A DNA stretch of 64,000 nt. Source: Vibrio nereis NBRC 15637 (GTDB taxonomy: Bacteria; Pseudomonadota; Gammaproteobacteria; Enterobacterales; Vibrionaceae). Positions 1-8,283 of this stretch are shown here, one piece after another. The notes under the pieces were generated by a model. That model made no database searches. It saw only the letters and a program-made list of their open reading frames with translations, and was not told the DNA's origin. The DNA lies in NCBI RefSeq assembly GCF_001591105.1, contig NZ_BCUD01000011.1:1-64000 (forward strand). The letters are read 5' to 3'. Both the position numbers and the translations under genes were made by a program. Every line of letters begins with the position of its first letter. The stretch's first letter is position 1.

Positions 1-545
1 GCATACTCAACTTTAATATCAATATTAACTTGATCGACACCACCATTACCGTCATCGACTGTAATGGTAAAATTGTCTGAACCGTGGAAGTCTTCATCTG
101 GGGTATAGGTCCAGTTACCTTCGGCATCAATCGATACGCTGCCATTTGTTGGAGTATCATTTACTGTGTACGTAAGATCATCACCATCTACATCTGTTGC
201 GTTAACCTTACCGCTTACTGGTGTATCTTCTTGAGTAGATACACTCAAATCATCGCCTAATGGTGCGCCATTTTCGTCGACTAATACTGGATTGTCGTTG
301 ATTGGAGTAACACCAACGTTAACGATAATTTCATCCATCCCACCGTTACCATCAGACACAATTACCGTAAAACTGTCATTACCGTTAAAATCAGGGTTTG
401 GCGTATAGGTCCAACTGCCGCTTTCATCGACGGTGAGAGAACCATTGCTCGGTGCATCGCCTTCTGAAAATGAAAGTTCATCACCGTCGCTATCAGTTGC
501 GCTTAGCTGGCCGCTTAGTGGTTGGTCTTCTGGAGTAATAAGGGT
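1..545 (-). repeat. Two tandem ~300-bp VCBS/cadherin-like repeat units inside the adhesin gene
   Basis: The coding sequence repeats with a period of about 300 bp (100 residues). The conserved WTYTP codons fall near 398-412 in one copy and near 98-112 in the other, and both copies carry a DGNGG motif shortly after. The DNA copies have diverged, so the relationship is clearest at protein level. More copies probably continue beyond base 1. Confidence 0.75.
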
Positions 546-1037
546 TAGGTCTAAGCCATCAGGGTTAGAGTTTGCATCAACAGAAACAACATTCTGCTGT
601 AACTGCTGGTATTGAGTAAGAATAGAAAGGCTCTGGGTTTCTGAAAGGCTTAAAGTATCAAAACCTTCCGTTGAGAATTCGGTAGATGCTAAAGTTTCAA
701 CGCCATTTCTTACAATAGTGCTGGCTTGAGTTACGCTAGAGCTGACTTGCTGGCCAGCTGCCGTTGCAAAGTCTTCACCTAGTTGAGTAGGGTCTTGCCC
801 TTGTTCAAGGGCTGCAAAGATTTCCTCAATATCATCCGAAATATTCTGAGTCGACCCATCTTCGCCAAAGAGCTCGACATTAACCGAAGGATCATGATCT
901 ATTGCTGACTCTTGACCAAGCACTACTTCCCCTGCTTTAGGCTGTTCACCTTCCAGTAAAGTTCGTACTAACCCATTAGCGTCAACTACTACTTTTTGAC
1001 CACTTACTAAATTAACTAAAGCTACATATGTACTCAT
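1..1037 (-). CDS. Large LapA/BpfA-type repetitive adhesin, N-terminal part (runs off the window)
   Basis: This is the 5' end of a giant surface adhesin; 345 codons are visible and the frame stays open to base 1. The ATG at 1037 is preceded by AGG about 8 nt upstream. Residues 1-50 resemble the LapA retention module, the plug that holds type I-secreted adhesins in the outer-membrane pore (LVNLVSGQ, then VVDANGLVRTLLEGE). Residues 92-95 read TAAG, encoded at 753-764, the di-alanine motif cut by LapG-type periplasmic cysteine proteases. From about residue 165 there are two ~100-residue VCBS/cadherin-like repeats (ATDSDGDEL and ATDVDGDDL, each followed by a WTYTP motif). There is no Sec signal peptide, as expected for a type I substrate. 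The gene lies divergent to a TolC-like/OmpA-like pair, as in the Shewanella BpfA locus. A c-di-GMP-controlled biofilm role is inference from that family. Confidence 0.88.
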   Translation of the reverse strand, partial: MSTYVALVNLVSGQKVVVDANGLVRTLLEGEQPKAGEVVLGQESAIDHDPSVNVELFGEDGSTQNISDDIEEIFAALEQGQDPTQLGEDFATAAGQQVSSSVTQASTIVRNGVETLASTEFSTEGFDTLSLSETQSLSILTQYQQLQQNVVSVDANSNPDGLDLTLITPEDQPLSGQLSATDSDGDELSFSEGDAPSNGSLTVDESGSWTYTPNPDFNGNDSFTVIVSDGNGGMDEIIVNVGVTPINDNPVLVDENGAPLGDDLSVSTQEDTPVSGKVNATDVDGDDLTYTVNDTPTNGSVSIDAEGNWTYTPDEDFHGSDNFTITVDDGNGGVDQVNIDIKVEY

Positions 1038-1457
1038 AACTGCGCCTATAACCCTTTACGACCCAGCCGCTTAAAACTCAGCGACAATAATTTGGCATTT
1101 CTTATATTCTCCAACCTTATAAATTAACATTTTCGTTCTATTTTCTGAACTACTTTTTCTTTAAAACGCGTATTTAATTTAAATTACACTCGTCACTCTT
1201 AAGCTTGAGAAAGCGACACGTTTGCGCACGTATACAACAGAAATACAACAAAAAATTCTCAATAGTGGGATTTACAGTTCAACATCCTTTATCCAAATAT
1301 TGTGTAAGATTTGAAAACACATTTTATTCAGCATTTCAATTAGTGTTCTTATTCAACTAATGTTATTTTATTGACGATTATCGCTACTTTTTACTCAGAA
1401 ATGAGACGTTCCATTCGGTAGTATTCGCTTAGAGTAAAAGTTTATAGGAGAGTTGGA
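1038..1457. promoter_or_regulatory. Divergent AT-rich promoter region between adhesin and TolC-like gene
   Basis: This 420-bp non-coding stretch separates two divergently transcribed units, so it should hold promoters for both. It is clearly AT-rich, with poly-A and poly-T tracts around 1130-1190 and 1240-1380. I found no clean -35/-10 pair or recognisable operator. The TolC-like gene has AGGAG at 1446-1450 before its GTG start. Joint control of adhesin and exporter from this region is inference. Confidence 0.5.
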
Positions 1458-2762
1458 GTGAAGTTGATTAAGTTGAAAGTTTTAAGTTGCGCAATAGCAC
1501 TTAGCTTTCCTGTCGGTGCTCAAACATTAGAGCAATCGGTCGCATACACCATTACCCACAGCCCTGAAATTAAGGCTGCTTATAATGAATTTAAAACTAA
1601 AGTTTATGAATCAGATGCATCAACAGGGGCCTATTTACCTAAAATAGACCTAGACGCAGGTATTGGTTATGAGAACGTTGACTTAGCATCAGGGACAAAC
1701 AACGAACTCACACGTAAAGAAGCAACGCTATCTCTAACACAATTGATTTGGGATGGTTCCAGCACTTTAAATGACATGGATCGCACCGCTGCTGATGCAG
1801 AGTCAGTACGCTTCCAATTGCTCTCTGATGCGCAAGACATTGCTCTCAAAGTGGCTAAAACCTACCTAGATGTTATTAAAGCTGAAGAAGTCCTTTCCCT
1901 ATCAGAGAACAATCTCGCAGTTCATGAAGACATTGCTCGAGATATTAAAAGACGCGTTGATTCGGGCATTGGCTCTACAGCGGATATGTCTCAAGTAAAT
2001 GGACGACTTGCCAAAGCAAATGGTAATCTCATTGCCGCACAAAATAATTTGTGGGATGCCCAAACACAGTTTAAACGCCTTGTTGGCCAAGCACCAAAAG
2101 ACCTTATTTTTCCTCGCGCCGATCAGACCGCTCTTCCGGAGTCAATCGACAGCGCAGTCAGCTTAGCCTTTGAAAATCACCCAGTGATTAAAATATCTCA
2201 AGTAGATGTTGACTCCGCACGCTTCCAATACCAGCAGTCGAAGGGGGCAAACCTCCCTGCTTTTTCATTTGAAGCAAATCAAACATGGCGCGAAGATGCT
2301 AGCGGTATCGAGGGCAGCAGTGATGAGTTTTCTGCAATGTTAAGAATGAGATACAACCTCTATAACGGAAATGCTGACGCTAATCGCTCTCAAAGTACGG
2401 CTTACCAGTTAAATAAAGCCAAAGACTTACGTGATAGAACCTTCCGTAGCGTAGAAGAAGGCCTGAACTTGTCTTGGAGTGCACTGGACATGACCACTCA
2501 GCAGAAAGCATTTTTAGCTGACCATGTTGATTCAGCTTCTGAAACTGTTGTCGCTTACCGAAAACAATATCGAATTGGCAAACGTACACTGCTTGACCTG
2601 CTTAATACGGAAAATGAACTGTTTGAAGCTCGTAAAGGTTACTTGGATGCAAAATATGAAGAGCAATATGCTAAGTATCGAGTTATGAATGCAACGGGTA
2701 ATTTACTCGATGCGTTAAGAGTTGACACACCTGAAGAATGGAACGAGGTAGTAGAGTATTAA
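1458..2762 (+). CDS. TolC-family outer-membrane channel of an adhesin type I secretion system (LapE/AggA-like)
   Basis: A 434-residue outer-membrane efflux protein. It has a Sec signal peptide (about residues 1-21, ending VGAQ) and then two OEP repeats typical of TolC: long helical stretches with the LTQLIWDGS motif in the first half and the matching MRYNLYNGNADANRS in the second. It would form the trans-periplasmic channel for the giant adhesin encoded divergently. The start is GTG at 1458, with AGGAG six to seven bases upstream. The next gene begins one base after the stop, so the two are co-transcribed. The ABC transporter and membrane-fusion partners (LapB/LapC-like) are not in the window. 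AggA of Shewanella and LapE of Pseudomonas are the family models. Confidence 0.85.
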   Translation: MKLIKLKVLSCAIALSFPVGAQTLEQSVAYTITHSPEIKAAYNEFKTKVYESDASTGAYLPKIDLDAGIGYENVDLASGTNNELTRKEATLSLTQLIWDGSSTLNDMDRTAADAESVRFQLLSDAQDIALKVAKTYLDVIKAEEVLSLSENNLAVHEDIARDIKRRVDSGIGSTADMSQVNGRLAKANGNLIAAQNNLWDAQTQFKRLVGQAPKDLIFPRADQTALPESIDSAVSLAFENHPVIKISQVDVDSARFQYQQSKGANLPAFSFEANQTWREDASGIEGSSDEFSAMLRMRYNLYNGNADANRSQSTAYQLNKAKDLRDRTFRSVEEGLNLSWSALDMTTQQKAFLADHVDSASETVVAYRKQYRIGKRTLLDLLNTENELFEARKGYLDAKYEEQYAKYRVMNATGNLLDALRVDTPEEWNEVVEY

Positions 2763-2763
2763 T

Positions 2764-3375
2764 ATGAATAAGTTAGCTTTTTCTCTAATCATTAGTACTT
2801 TGGTTTCTAGCGGTTATGTGTCGGCAGATGATAAGTACGATTATATTGTTACCCCCGAGCCAAATCAGGTAGATGATTTGCGTGATGAAGATAATGATGG
2901 GGTGATAAACGCTCGAGATTTATGCCCGGGGACACCAATCAAAGCTGAAGTAGATAACGACGGGTGCGGAAAATACGTCAAGTCTTCCGACAAGATGAAT
3001 CTGCATATTTTATTTGCCAATGATTCTAGCGCTATACAACCTTTATTTGTACGACAAATCCGCGAAATGAATGAGTTTTTGGAAGCTTACCCTTCAACCT
3101 CTATAGAACTTCAAGGTTACGCAAGTAAGGTAGGTAGAGCCGATTACAATATGGCATTATCAAAAACACGAGCTGAAACAGTCAAACGTATGTTAATCAG
3201 CAACGGTTTAGCACCGAATCGTGTCAATATCGTAGGCTTTGGTGACACTAAAACAGACAATGATGCAAACGACGAACTCTCTCATGCTCTTGATAGAAAA
3301 GTGGTTGCCACCGTCGTTGGCTATAAGGGTCATGTGAAAGAAGAGTGGACCATCTTTACTAAGCTTGATAAATAA
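2764..3375 (+). CDS. OmpA-family protein with thrombospondin type 3-like calcium motif
   Basis: A 203-residue exported protein with a signal peptide (residues 1-21, ending VSA-D). Residues 37-60 contain an Asp-rich thrombospondin type 3-like stretch (DEDNDGVINARDLCPGTP) with a Cys pair that could close a disulfide. Residues about 78-190 form an OmpA_C-like peptidoglycan-binding domain (LHILFANDSSAI; ELQGYASKVG; LSKTRAETVKRML; NIVGFGDTKTDND). It follows the TolC-like gene after one base, as the OmpA-like gene does in the Shewanella aggA-bpfA locus. A role in anchoring the secretion channel or adhesin to peptidoglycan is inference. It lacks an N-terminal OmpA barrel, so it is probably periplasmic. 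Confidence 0.85.
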   Translation: MNKLAFSLIISTLVSSGYVSADDKYDYIVTPEPNQVDDLRDEDNDGVINARDLCPGTPIKAEVDNDGCGKYVKSSDKMNLHILFANDSSAIQPLFVRQIREMNEFLEAYPSTSIELQGYASKVGRADYNMALSKTRAETVKRMLISNGLAPNRVNIVGFGDTKTDNDANDELSHALDRKVVATVVGYKGHVKEEWTIFTKLDK

Positions 3376-3381
3376 CGATTT

Positions 3382-3410
3382 AAGGGAACGGAAGTTCCCT
3401 TTTTATTTTT
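3382..3410 (+). terminator. Intrinsic terminator after the TolC-OmpA unit
   Basis: An 8-bp stem, AAGGGAAC (3382-3389) pairing with GTTCCCTT (3394-3401), with a GGAA tetraloop, followed by a T-rich run to 3410. It lies six bases after the OmpA-like stop codon. Confidence 0.85.
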
Positions 3411-3465
3411 GCTTTTAAGCTATCAGTGCTACCCTAGAAACGATATTCATCAAGAGATAAACCTA

Positions 3466-3819
3466 ATGAGTAAATTAACTTCAGACATTCAGGCTAACCT
3501 AGAACTGTTCGTTGCAGAAACTAAACAAAGCAATTTAGTTTGGGGCTTGCGTAATGAAGAAGGCTGGCTATCCTGTGATTCTACAGAGTTTGAAAATAGT
3601 GAAGTCATGCCTTTCTGGTCTGCAAAAGAAGACGCTGAAGCGCATAATGTCGAAGAATGGGCTGATTTTAAAGTATTAGAGATCCCGTTAGATATTTTCG
3701 TCGAAGACTGGCTTCTAACTCTTTCTGAAGACGGCGTTCTGGTTGGCACTAACTGGAATGCACAGCTTGAAGGGCGTGAAGTCGAGCCGTCCGATCTTGC
3801 TAAGATGTACTTAGACTAA
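3466..3819 (+). CDS. DUF2750 domain-containing protein
   Basis: A 117-residue soluble acidic protein. I chose the ATG at 3466 because it gives the usual N-terminus (MSKLTSDIQ) and has an AAGAGA-like ribosome site at 3452-3457; an upstream in-frame start at 3409 would run through the terminator. The sequence matches the DUF2750 pattern: a short helix, VWGLRNEEGW, a strand ending in PFWSAKEDAE, then LEIPLDIFVEDWL. Function is unknown. It stands alone between two intrinsic terminators and so appears monocistronic. There is no signal peptide or membrane segment. Confidence 0.78.
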   Translation: MSKLTSDIQANLELFVAETKQSNLVWGLRNEEGWLSCDSTEFENSEVMPFWSAKEDAEAHNVEEWADFKVLEIPLDIFVEDWLLTLSEDGVLVGTNWNAQLEGREVEPSDLAKMYLD

Positions 3820-3827
3820 CTGTCTGT

Positions 3828-3854
3828 AAAGCGCTCTTTCTAGGGAGCGCTTTT
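3828..3854 (+). terminator. Intrinsic terminator after the DUF2750 gene
   Basis: AAAGCGCTC (3828-3836) pairs with GAGCGCTTT (3845-3853) around an 8-base loop, followed by TTTTG. Confidence 0.8.
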
Positions 3855-3970
3855 GTCTTACCATACACAATTCTATTCAGTTCGCAAAACAGCCATAGTA
3901 AATGACTGCCCTATTGAGTAATTACACCAAATAGTTCTATATTGTAGACAAATAAAATATCTATAAAATT

Positions 3971-5941
3971 ATGAAACGTCTACATTTACTATTTTCAATT
4001 GCTGCCTTACTTACCGCCTCTTTGACGGTCTCTGCACAAGATACGCTAAGTCATTGGGAAGATACTTACTATGAAGTGTTAGCTCAAAATGAACAACGCG
4101 CTCTTTCCATGCTGCAGGACAGATATAATGCTCTTTCACCAGGTGTGGAGAAACTTTATATCAGCTCAAAAATACACGCCTTCATGCTCTTAAGGGGCCA
4201 ACCTTATTACGGGAATAAGTTAACCCATAACCCTGTATACTCAGAATTAGAGCAAAATTTTATCGGGGCTTTAAACCAAGAAGATAAATTAGACTTTGAA
4301 TCAGCAAAAGCCGTTTACCGTTCATTACTCAAGCATTATGTTGCTGAAAATAATGCCGAAGGTGAGGCGTTGATTGAATATCACCTGTGTCGCGTACTCA
4401 ACCGTCAAGGTAAATTTAGCAAAGCTTCTCTATATTGTTCTTCGCTGCATGAACACGTGCAAAACAACACGTTTTCTATCCTTCCCCACTACCGAGCACT
4501 TCATGTCATCGGCAACAATTATGACTTTACTGGTGATTACCGTAAGGCGCTGGAAGTGTATAAAGAATACCTGTCTACCATTCCCGAACACGTCGACCCA
4601 TCCGGCGTATACAATGACGCAAGTTTACTACTTAGCGGTTTAGGTAACTTTAAACTAGCGAAAGAGTACCTAAACATTGCTATTAAGCTTAGAACGCAAT
4701 CAAACTCTCAATTGGAGCTTGCTCAGTCACATTACAATATGGGCGAGTTATTACTCACAGAAGGTGATTTTTATGGCGCCATTGAGCATTTCCAAAAAAC
4801 AGAAAATGTTGTAGAGAAATTTCATTACCTTTACGGTTTAACGTATGCACAGCTGGGATTAGGAAAAACGCACGTTGAGCTAGAACAATTTGACGAGGGC
4901 AGCAAATACCTTCTCAAAGCTTTGGAGACCGCTTCTATTCAGGGTAATGATCAAATTCGGGGAGAAATTTACCTCAGTCTCGCTAAGGCACATCAAAAGC
5001 AGGGAAAATACATTCTCGCAGAAGATTTTGCTAATAATGCAAAAAAACTGGCCGACCGAATTAATAGTGACCCACTCAGAGGACTGTCATTAAAAAGTCT
5101 CGCTGAAATTGCTGAAGTTCAGGGAGATTATCAGCAAGCACTCAACTACTATCAAAGCTATGTAGATATTGAATTAAGCAAAAGGGACAAGCGACATCAG
5201 TCAGCATCTTTAGCATTGGACGCGGAAAGGCAAAAGTACATTACTGACTTACAGTATAGAGATATGGCAAAAAAAGGGGTTGAGCAAGCTGAGCAGATAG
5301 ACTGGCTGACGTTTATCAATAGAATACTTGCAATGAGCACTATTTCATTAATAACCCTATTACTCGCCTCTTATTACTCACGATACAAGACAAAGCAGTT
5401 AGCTGAAATGGACTTGTTGACAGGGGCCTGGGCTCGGGCGCCAGCCATTCAGAACATTAAAAAACTACCAAGAATCTCTAACGAAAACCTCAACTATCTC
5501 GTCATTCTTTTTGATTTAGATAATCTTAAGCAAATCAATGACCATCATGGTCACCCTACCGGAGATGCTGTGCTTTCAGAGATTGCAAAAACGGTGAAGG
5601 ACCATATTGCTGTCGGGGATATATTTGGCCGTTTAGGGGGAGAAGAGTTTGTCATCGTCATGAAGAATATCGATGAATTGGATGTACAGCATAAAGTTGA
5701 AGCATTGCACCAAGCCATTAGCCAAATCACACTTGAAACCGTAGAAAGCAAAAAACTCACGATAAGCGCGAGTTTCTCTTACCTGAACACATCAAAATCT
5801 TTAGCTGACTTTGATGTGCTCTACTCTATTTTGGATCAAGCTTTATATCAGGTGAAACAAAATGGAAAGAATCAGATCATTGATGCTTTCAACGCACCTG
5901 TTACTTTGCCAACGACTGCTTACGAACAAGCTCAGACATAA
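3971..5941 (+). CDS. TPR-containing membrane diguanylate cyclase (GGDEF domain)
   Basis: A 656-residue predicted c-di-GMP synthase. It has a signal peptide (residues 1-22, ending VSA-Q), a long periplasmic region of tetratricopeptide-like repeats (about 100-405; for example [12 protein letters not shown] and [14 protein letters not shown]), a coiled segment, one transmembrane helix (about 448-468), then a cytoplasmic GGDEF domain (about 480-640). The signature is GGEEF, an active variant, and [15 protein letters not shown] is intact. No RxxD inhibitory site sits before it. The first motif is [11 protein letters not shown], departing from the usual DxLTGLxNR. TPR repeats facing the periplasm suggest a protein or peptide input, which is inference. 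The 3' end overlaps convergent queC by 41 bp. Confidence 0.87.
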   Translation: MKRLHLLFSIAALLTASLTVSAQDTLSHWEDTYYEVLAQNEQRALSMLQDRYNALSPGVEKLYISSKIHAFMLLRGQPYYGNKLTHNPVYSELEQNFIGALNQEDKLDFESAKAVYRSLLKHYVAENNAEGEALIEYHLCRVLNRQGKFSKASLYCSSLHEHVQNNTFSILPHYRALHVIGNNYDFTGDYRKALEVYKEYLSTIPEHVDPSGVYNDASLLLSGLGNFKLAKEYLNIAIKLRTQSNSQLELAQSHYNMGELLLTEGDFYGAIEHFQKTENVVEKFHYLYGLTYAQLGLGKTHVELEQFDEGSKYLLKALETASIQGNDQIRGEIYLSLAKAHQKQGKYILAEDFANNAKKLADRINSDPLRGLSLKSLAEIAEVQGDYQQALNYYQSYVDIELSKRDKRHQSASLALDAERQKYITDLQYRDMAKKGVEQAEQIDWLTFINRILAMSTISLITLLLASYYSRYKTKQLAEMDLLTGAWARAPAIQNIKKLPRISNENLNYLVILFDLDNLKQINDHHGHPTGDAVLSEIAKTVKDHIAVGDIFGRLGGEEFVIVMKNIDELDVQHKVEALHQAISQITLETVESKKLTISASFSYLNTSKSLADFDVLYSILDQALYQVKQNGKNQIIDAFNAPVTLPTTAYEQAQT

Positions 5942-6596
5942 CTGCTTCGCGGTTAGAAAGGTAGTCATTTAGCCCTACTTTGCGGAGCTCACAAGATGGG
6001 CAGTCACCACAGCCATCGCCAATGATGCCATTGTAGCAAGTGAGTGTTTTTTCTCTGACAAGCTGCAAGGCTTCATTTTGGTCTGCCAAAGCCCACGTTT
6101 CTGCTTTATTAAGCCACATAAGCGGCGTCGCGATTTCTAGCTCTCGATCCATGCCTTGCACTAACGCATTATTCATTGCTTTGACAAATGAATCTCGGCA
6201 GTCAGGGTAACCTGAGAAATCTGTTTCACAAACACCGGTGATCACTGTTTGAGCACCAATCTGGTAGGCATAAATACCAGCTAGAGTCAGGAACAAAATA
6301 TTGCGGCCAGGCACAAACGAATTAGGTAAACCGTTTTCTTGCAGCTCATGAGACACGGGAATATCGTCACGGGTCAAAGAGCTAATTGCAAGCTCATTAA
6401 GCAAACCAACATCCATCACCTTGTGCGCTTTAACGCCTAGCTCTTTCGCTAAGTTTTGCGCAACCTCAATTTCTAATTTATGGCGCTGACCATAATCAAA
6501 AGTAATTGCATGAACTTCATCGAACTCTTTTAGAGCTTGAACAAGACAGGTCGTAGAATCTTGCCCGCCACTGAATACTACTACGGCTTTTCTCAT
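5901..6596 (-). CDS. queC: 7-cyano-7-deazaguanine synthase QueC
   Basis: QueC converts 7-carboxy-7-deazaguanine to preQ0 with ATP and ammonia, in the queuosine tRNA-modification pathway. The 231-residue protein has the PP-loop SGGQDSTTC near the N-terminus, and the zinc cluster near the C-terminus reads [17 protein letters not shown] chose the ATG at 6596 ([11 protein letters not shown]), preceded by AAAGGAA; a longer frame runs to 6668 but overlaps queE. It follows queE with an 11-base gap, so the two form an operon. Its last 41 bases overlap the end of the convergent TPR-GGDEF gene. Confidence 0.95.
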   Translation of the reverse strand: MRKAVVVFSGGQDSTTCLVQALKEFDEVHAITFDYGQRHKLEIEVAQNLAKELGVKAHKVMDVGLLNELAISSLTRDDIPVSHELQENGLPNSFVPGRNILFLTLAGIYAYQIGAQTVITGVCETDFSGYPDCRDSFVKAMNNALVQGMDRELEIATPLMWLNKAETWALADQNEALQLVREKTLTCYNGIIGDGCGDCPSCELRKVGLNDYLSNREAVMSELVRKQSLAK

Positions 6597-6607
6597 GATA
6601 GGTTCCT

Positions 6608-7276
6608 TTAAGCAATACTGAGATATTTGTGCGTCTGAATCGATAGACGCCAGTTGCGTTTGACACAAACATCAATGCAGAGTTCGGTAGCACGCGGTTT
6701 TTGGCTAATTGGCTGCAATGCAATCGTTGTCTTATCCGACACGTTTACATGGCTGAGTAACTCATCAAGTTGATCAATGTCTTTCTGTGTTGCGACAGGG
6801 TGTTTGATTTCATCCGCTCGCTGAAGTGCAGAATCGAGAACGGGAAGTTTACCCTTCATGGCCACTTTTGGTGACACTGTCACCCATGTGGATTCTGTCG
6901 CGAATACTTCTGATGTGCCACTGGTTTCAATTTGACACTTGCAGCCAATGTCTTCAAATGCGCGAGTCAACGGACGTAAGTCATAGATACACGGCTCGCC
7001 ACCTGTAATAACGATGTGTCGCGCAGTATAGCCTTGATTTTGATATTGGTTAACGATGGCGTCAGCAGATGCACTACACCACTGCGTATTGTCTTCCGTC
7101 TTTACAAGAATTTCGCCAAAGCTACGTTCATCTTGAGGTAGTGCATCCCAGGTTTGCTTAGTATCACACCAAGCACACCCTACAGGGCACTCTTGTAAAC
7201 GAACAAACACCGAAGGTACACCTGTAAAGACACCTTCGCCTTGAATGGTTTCGAACATCTCGTTAACTTTATACAA
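6608..7276 (-). CDS. queE: 7-carboxy-7-deazaguanine synthase QueE (radical SAM)
   Basis: QueE makes 7-carboxy-7-deazaguanine from carboxy-tetrahydropterin using S-adenosylmethionine and an iron-sulfur cluster. The 222-residue protein starts like the E. coli enzyme ([11 protein letters not shown]) and carries the [14 protein letters not shown] cluster motif, the CX3CX2C form of the enterobacterial type. The start codon is TTG at 7276, giving MYKVNEMF, matching the family N-terminus; the next ATG (7258) would remove six residues. It is the first gene of queE-queC. The 151 bp upstream show no preQ1 riboswitch that I can recognise. Confidence 0.93.
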   Translation of the reverse strand: MYKVNEMFETIQGEGVFTGVPSVFVRLQECPVGCAWCDTKQTWDALPQDERSFGEILVKTEDNTQWCSASADAIVNQYQNQGYTARHIVITGGEPCIYDLRPLTRAFEDIGCKCQIETSGTSEVFATESTWVTVSPKVAMKGKLPVLDSALQRADEIKHPVATQKDIDQLDELLSHVNVSDKTTIALQPISQKPRATELCIDVCVKRNWRLSIQTHKYLSIA

Positions 7277-7427
7277 CTTACTTTGCCTAACTCATCGTCA
7301 ATATTTTGCAGGAACGAGACGATAAAGGAGACCTAGAAGAAGGTCAACCAATTCATAAATTGATCATTGTTCTTGGAGGCTTTATTCTGCCTTCTTTACT
7401 TTTATTCGACGTTGTTTAGGTAAGTAT

Positions 7428-8237
7428 ATGTATAAGTTAATCGCACTGGATATGGATGGCACACTATTAACCAGTGACAAGTGTATTAGCCAACGAACAA
7501 AAGAGGCTATTCTTAAAGCCAGAGAACTCGGTGTTAAGGTAGTTCTTGCTTCTGGTAGACCACTGGAAGGTATGCAGCCAAAACTGGAAGAGCTTGGTAT
7601 TAAGGGAAAAGACGAATTCGTCGTATTTTTTAACGGTTCTATGGTTAAAGAGCTGGGTTCAGACAAAATTGTTCACCAAGCAATTATCAGCGGGCGTGAG
7701 GCAAAACAAGTGGCTCGACTGGCTAACCAGCTCGGCCTTCACTGCCACGCATTCAGCACTCAGCATGGCCTCATTACCCCTGAAAATAACGAATACACGC
7801 GAATAGAGTCAGAAATCAACAAGCTTCCTGTGACAGAGATGAATTTCGAAGCGTTAGAAGATGAGCACCCTATCGTAAAAGCTATGATTGTGGGTGAGCC
7901 AAATAAACTAACAGAAGCGATCCGAGACATTCCTCAGCAATACCGAGAAGCGTTTACCGTTGTACAAAGTGCGCCGTTCTTTCTAGAGTTTCTCAGCCTA
8001 GACAGTAATAAAGGTGTGGGCGTTCAATCCATCGCGGAGTATTTAGGTATCCAACAAAGCGAGGTTATCTGTATGGGAGACGCAGAAAACGATCACCATA
8101 TGATTGAGTACGCTGGCCTTGGCGTTGCGATGGAAAATGCGATGGAGCAAACAAAAGCCATTGCCGATTACATTACAGGGAGTAACAACGACGATGGCGT
8201 TGCTCAAGTGATCGAAACGTTCGTTATCAATAAATAG
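7428..8237 (+). CDS. yidA: Cof-type HAD sugar phosphatase YidA
   Basis: A 269-residue HAD hydrolase very close in length to E. coli YidA (270). Motif I is DMDGTLL with the nucleophilic Asp, motif II lies at ASGRP, and motif IV is GDAENDHHMI. The long insertion between motifs II and III is the C2 cap of the Cof subfamily. E. coli YidA dephosphorylates sugar phosphates and other small phosphate esters; the exact substrate here is not readable from sequence. The ATG at 7428 has AGGTAAG just upstream. It is monocistronic, closed by a strong terminator. Confidence 0.88.
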   Translation: MYKLIALDMDGTLLTSDKCISQRTKEAILKARELGVKVVLASGRPLEGMQPKLEELGIKGKDEFVVFFNGSMVKELGSDKIVHQAIISGREAKQVARLANQLGLHCHAFSTQHGLITPENNEYTRIESEINKLPVTEMNFEALEDEHPIVKAMIVGEPNKLTEAIRDIPQQYREAFTVVQSAPFFLEFLSLDSNKGVGVQSIAEYLGIQQSEVICMGDAENDHHMIEYAGLGVAMENAMEQTKAIADYITGSNNDDGVAQVIETFVINK

Positions 8238-8242
8238 ATTCA

Positions 8243-8274
8243 GAAAAATTGGAGGCAATCGCCTCCAATTTTTT
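8243..8274. terminator. Bidirectional intrinsic terminator between convergent genes
   Basis: A 10-bp perfect stem, AATTGGAGGC (8247-8256) with GCCTCCAATT (8261-8270) around AATC. It is flanked by an A-run on the left and a T-run on the right, so it can serve both yidA and the convergent Nudix/PAP2 gene. Confidence 0.88.
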
Positions 8275-8283
8275 CAACCTCAA

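Noticed and set aside
7277..7427. preQ1 riboswitch upstream of queE
   Set aside because: No recognisable aptamer loop and A-rich tail arrangement; the stretch shows no stable hairpin.
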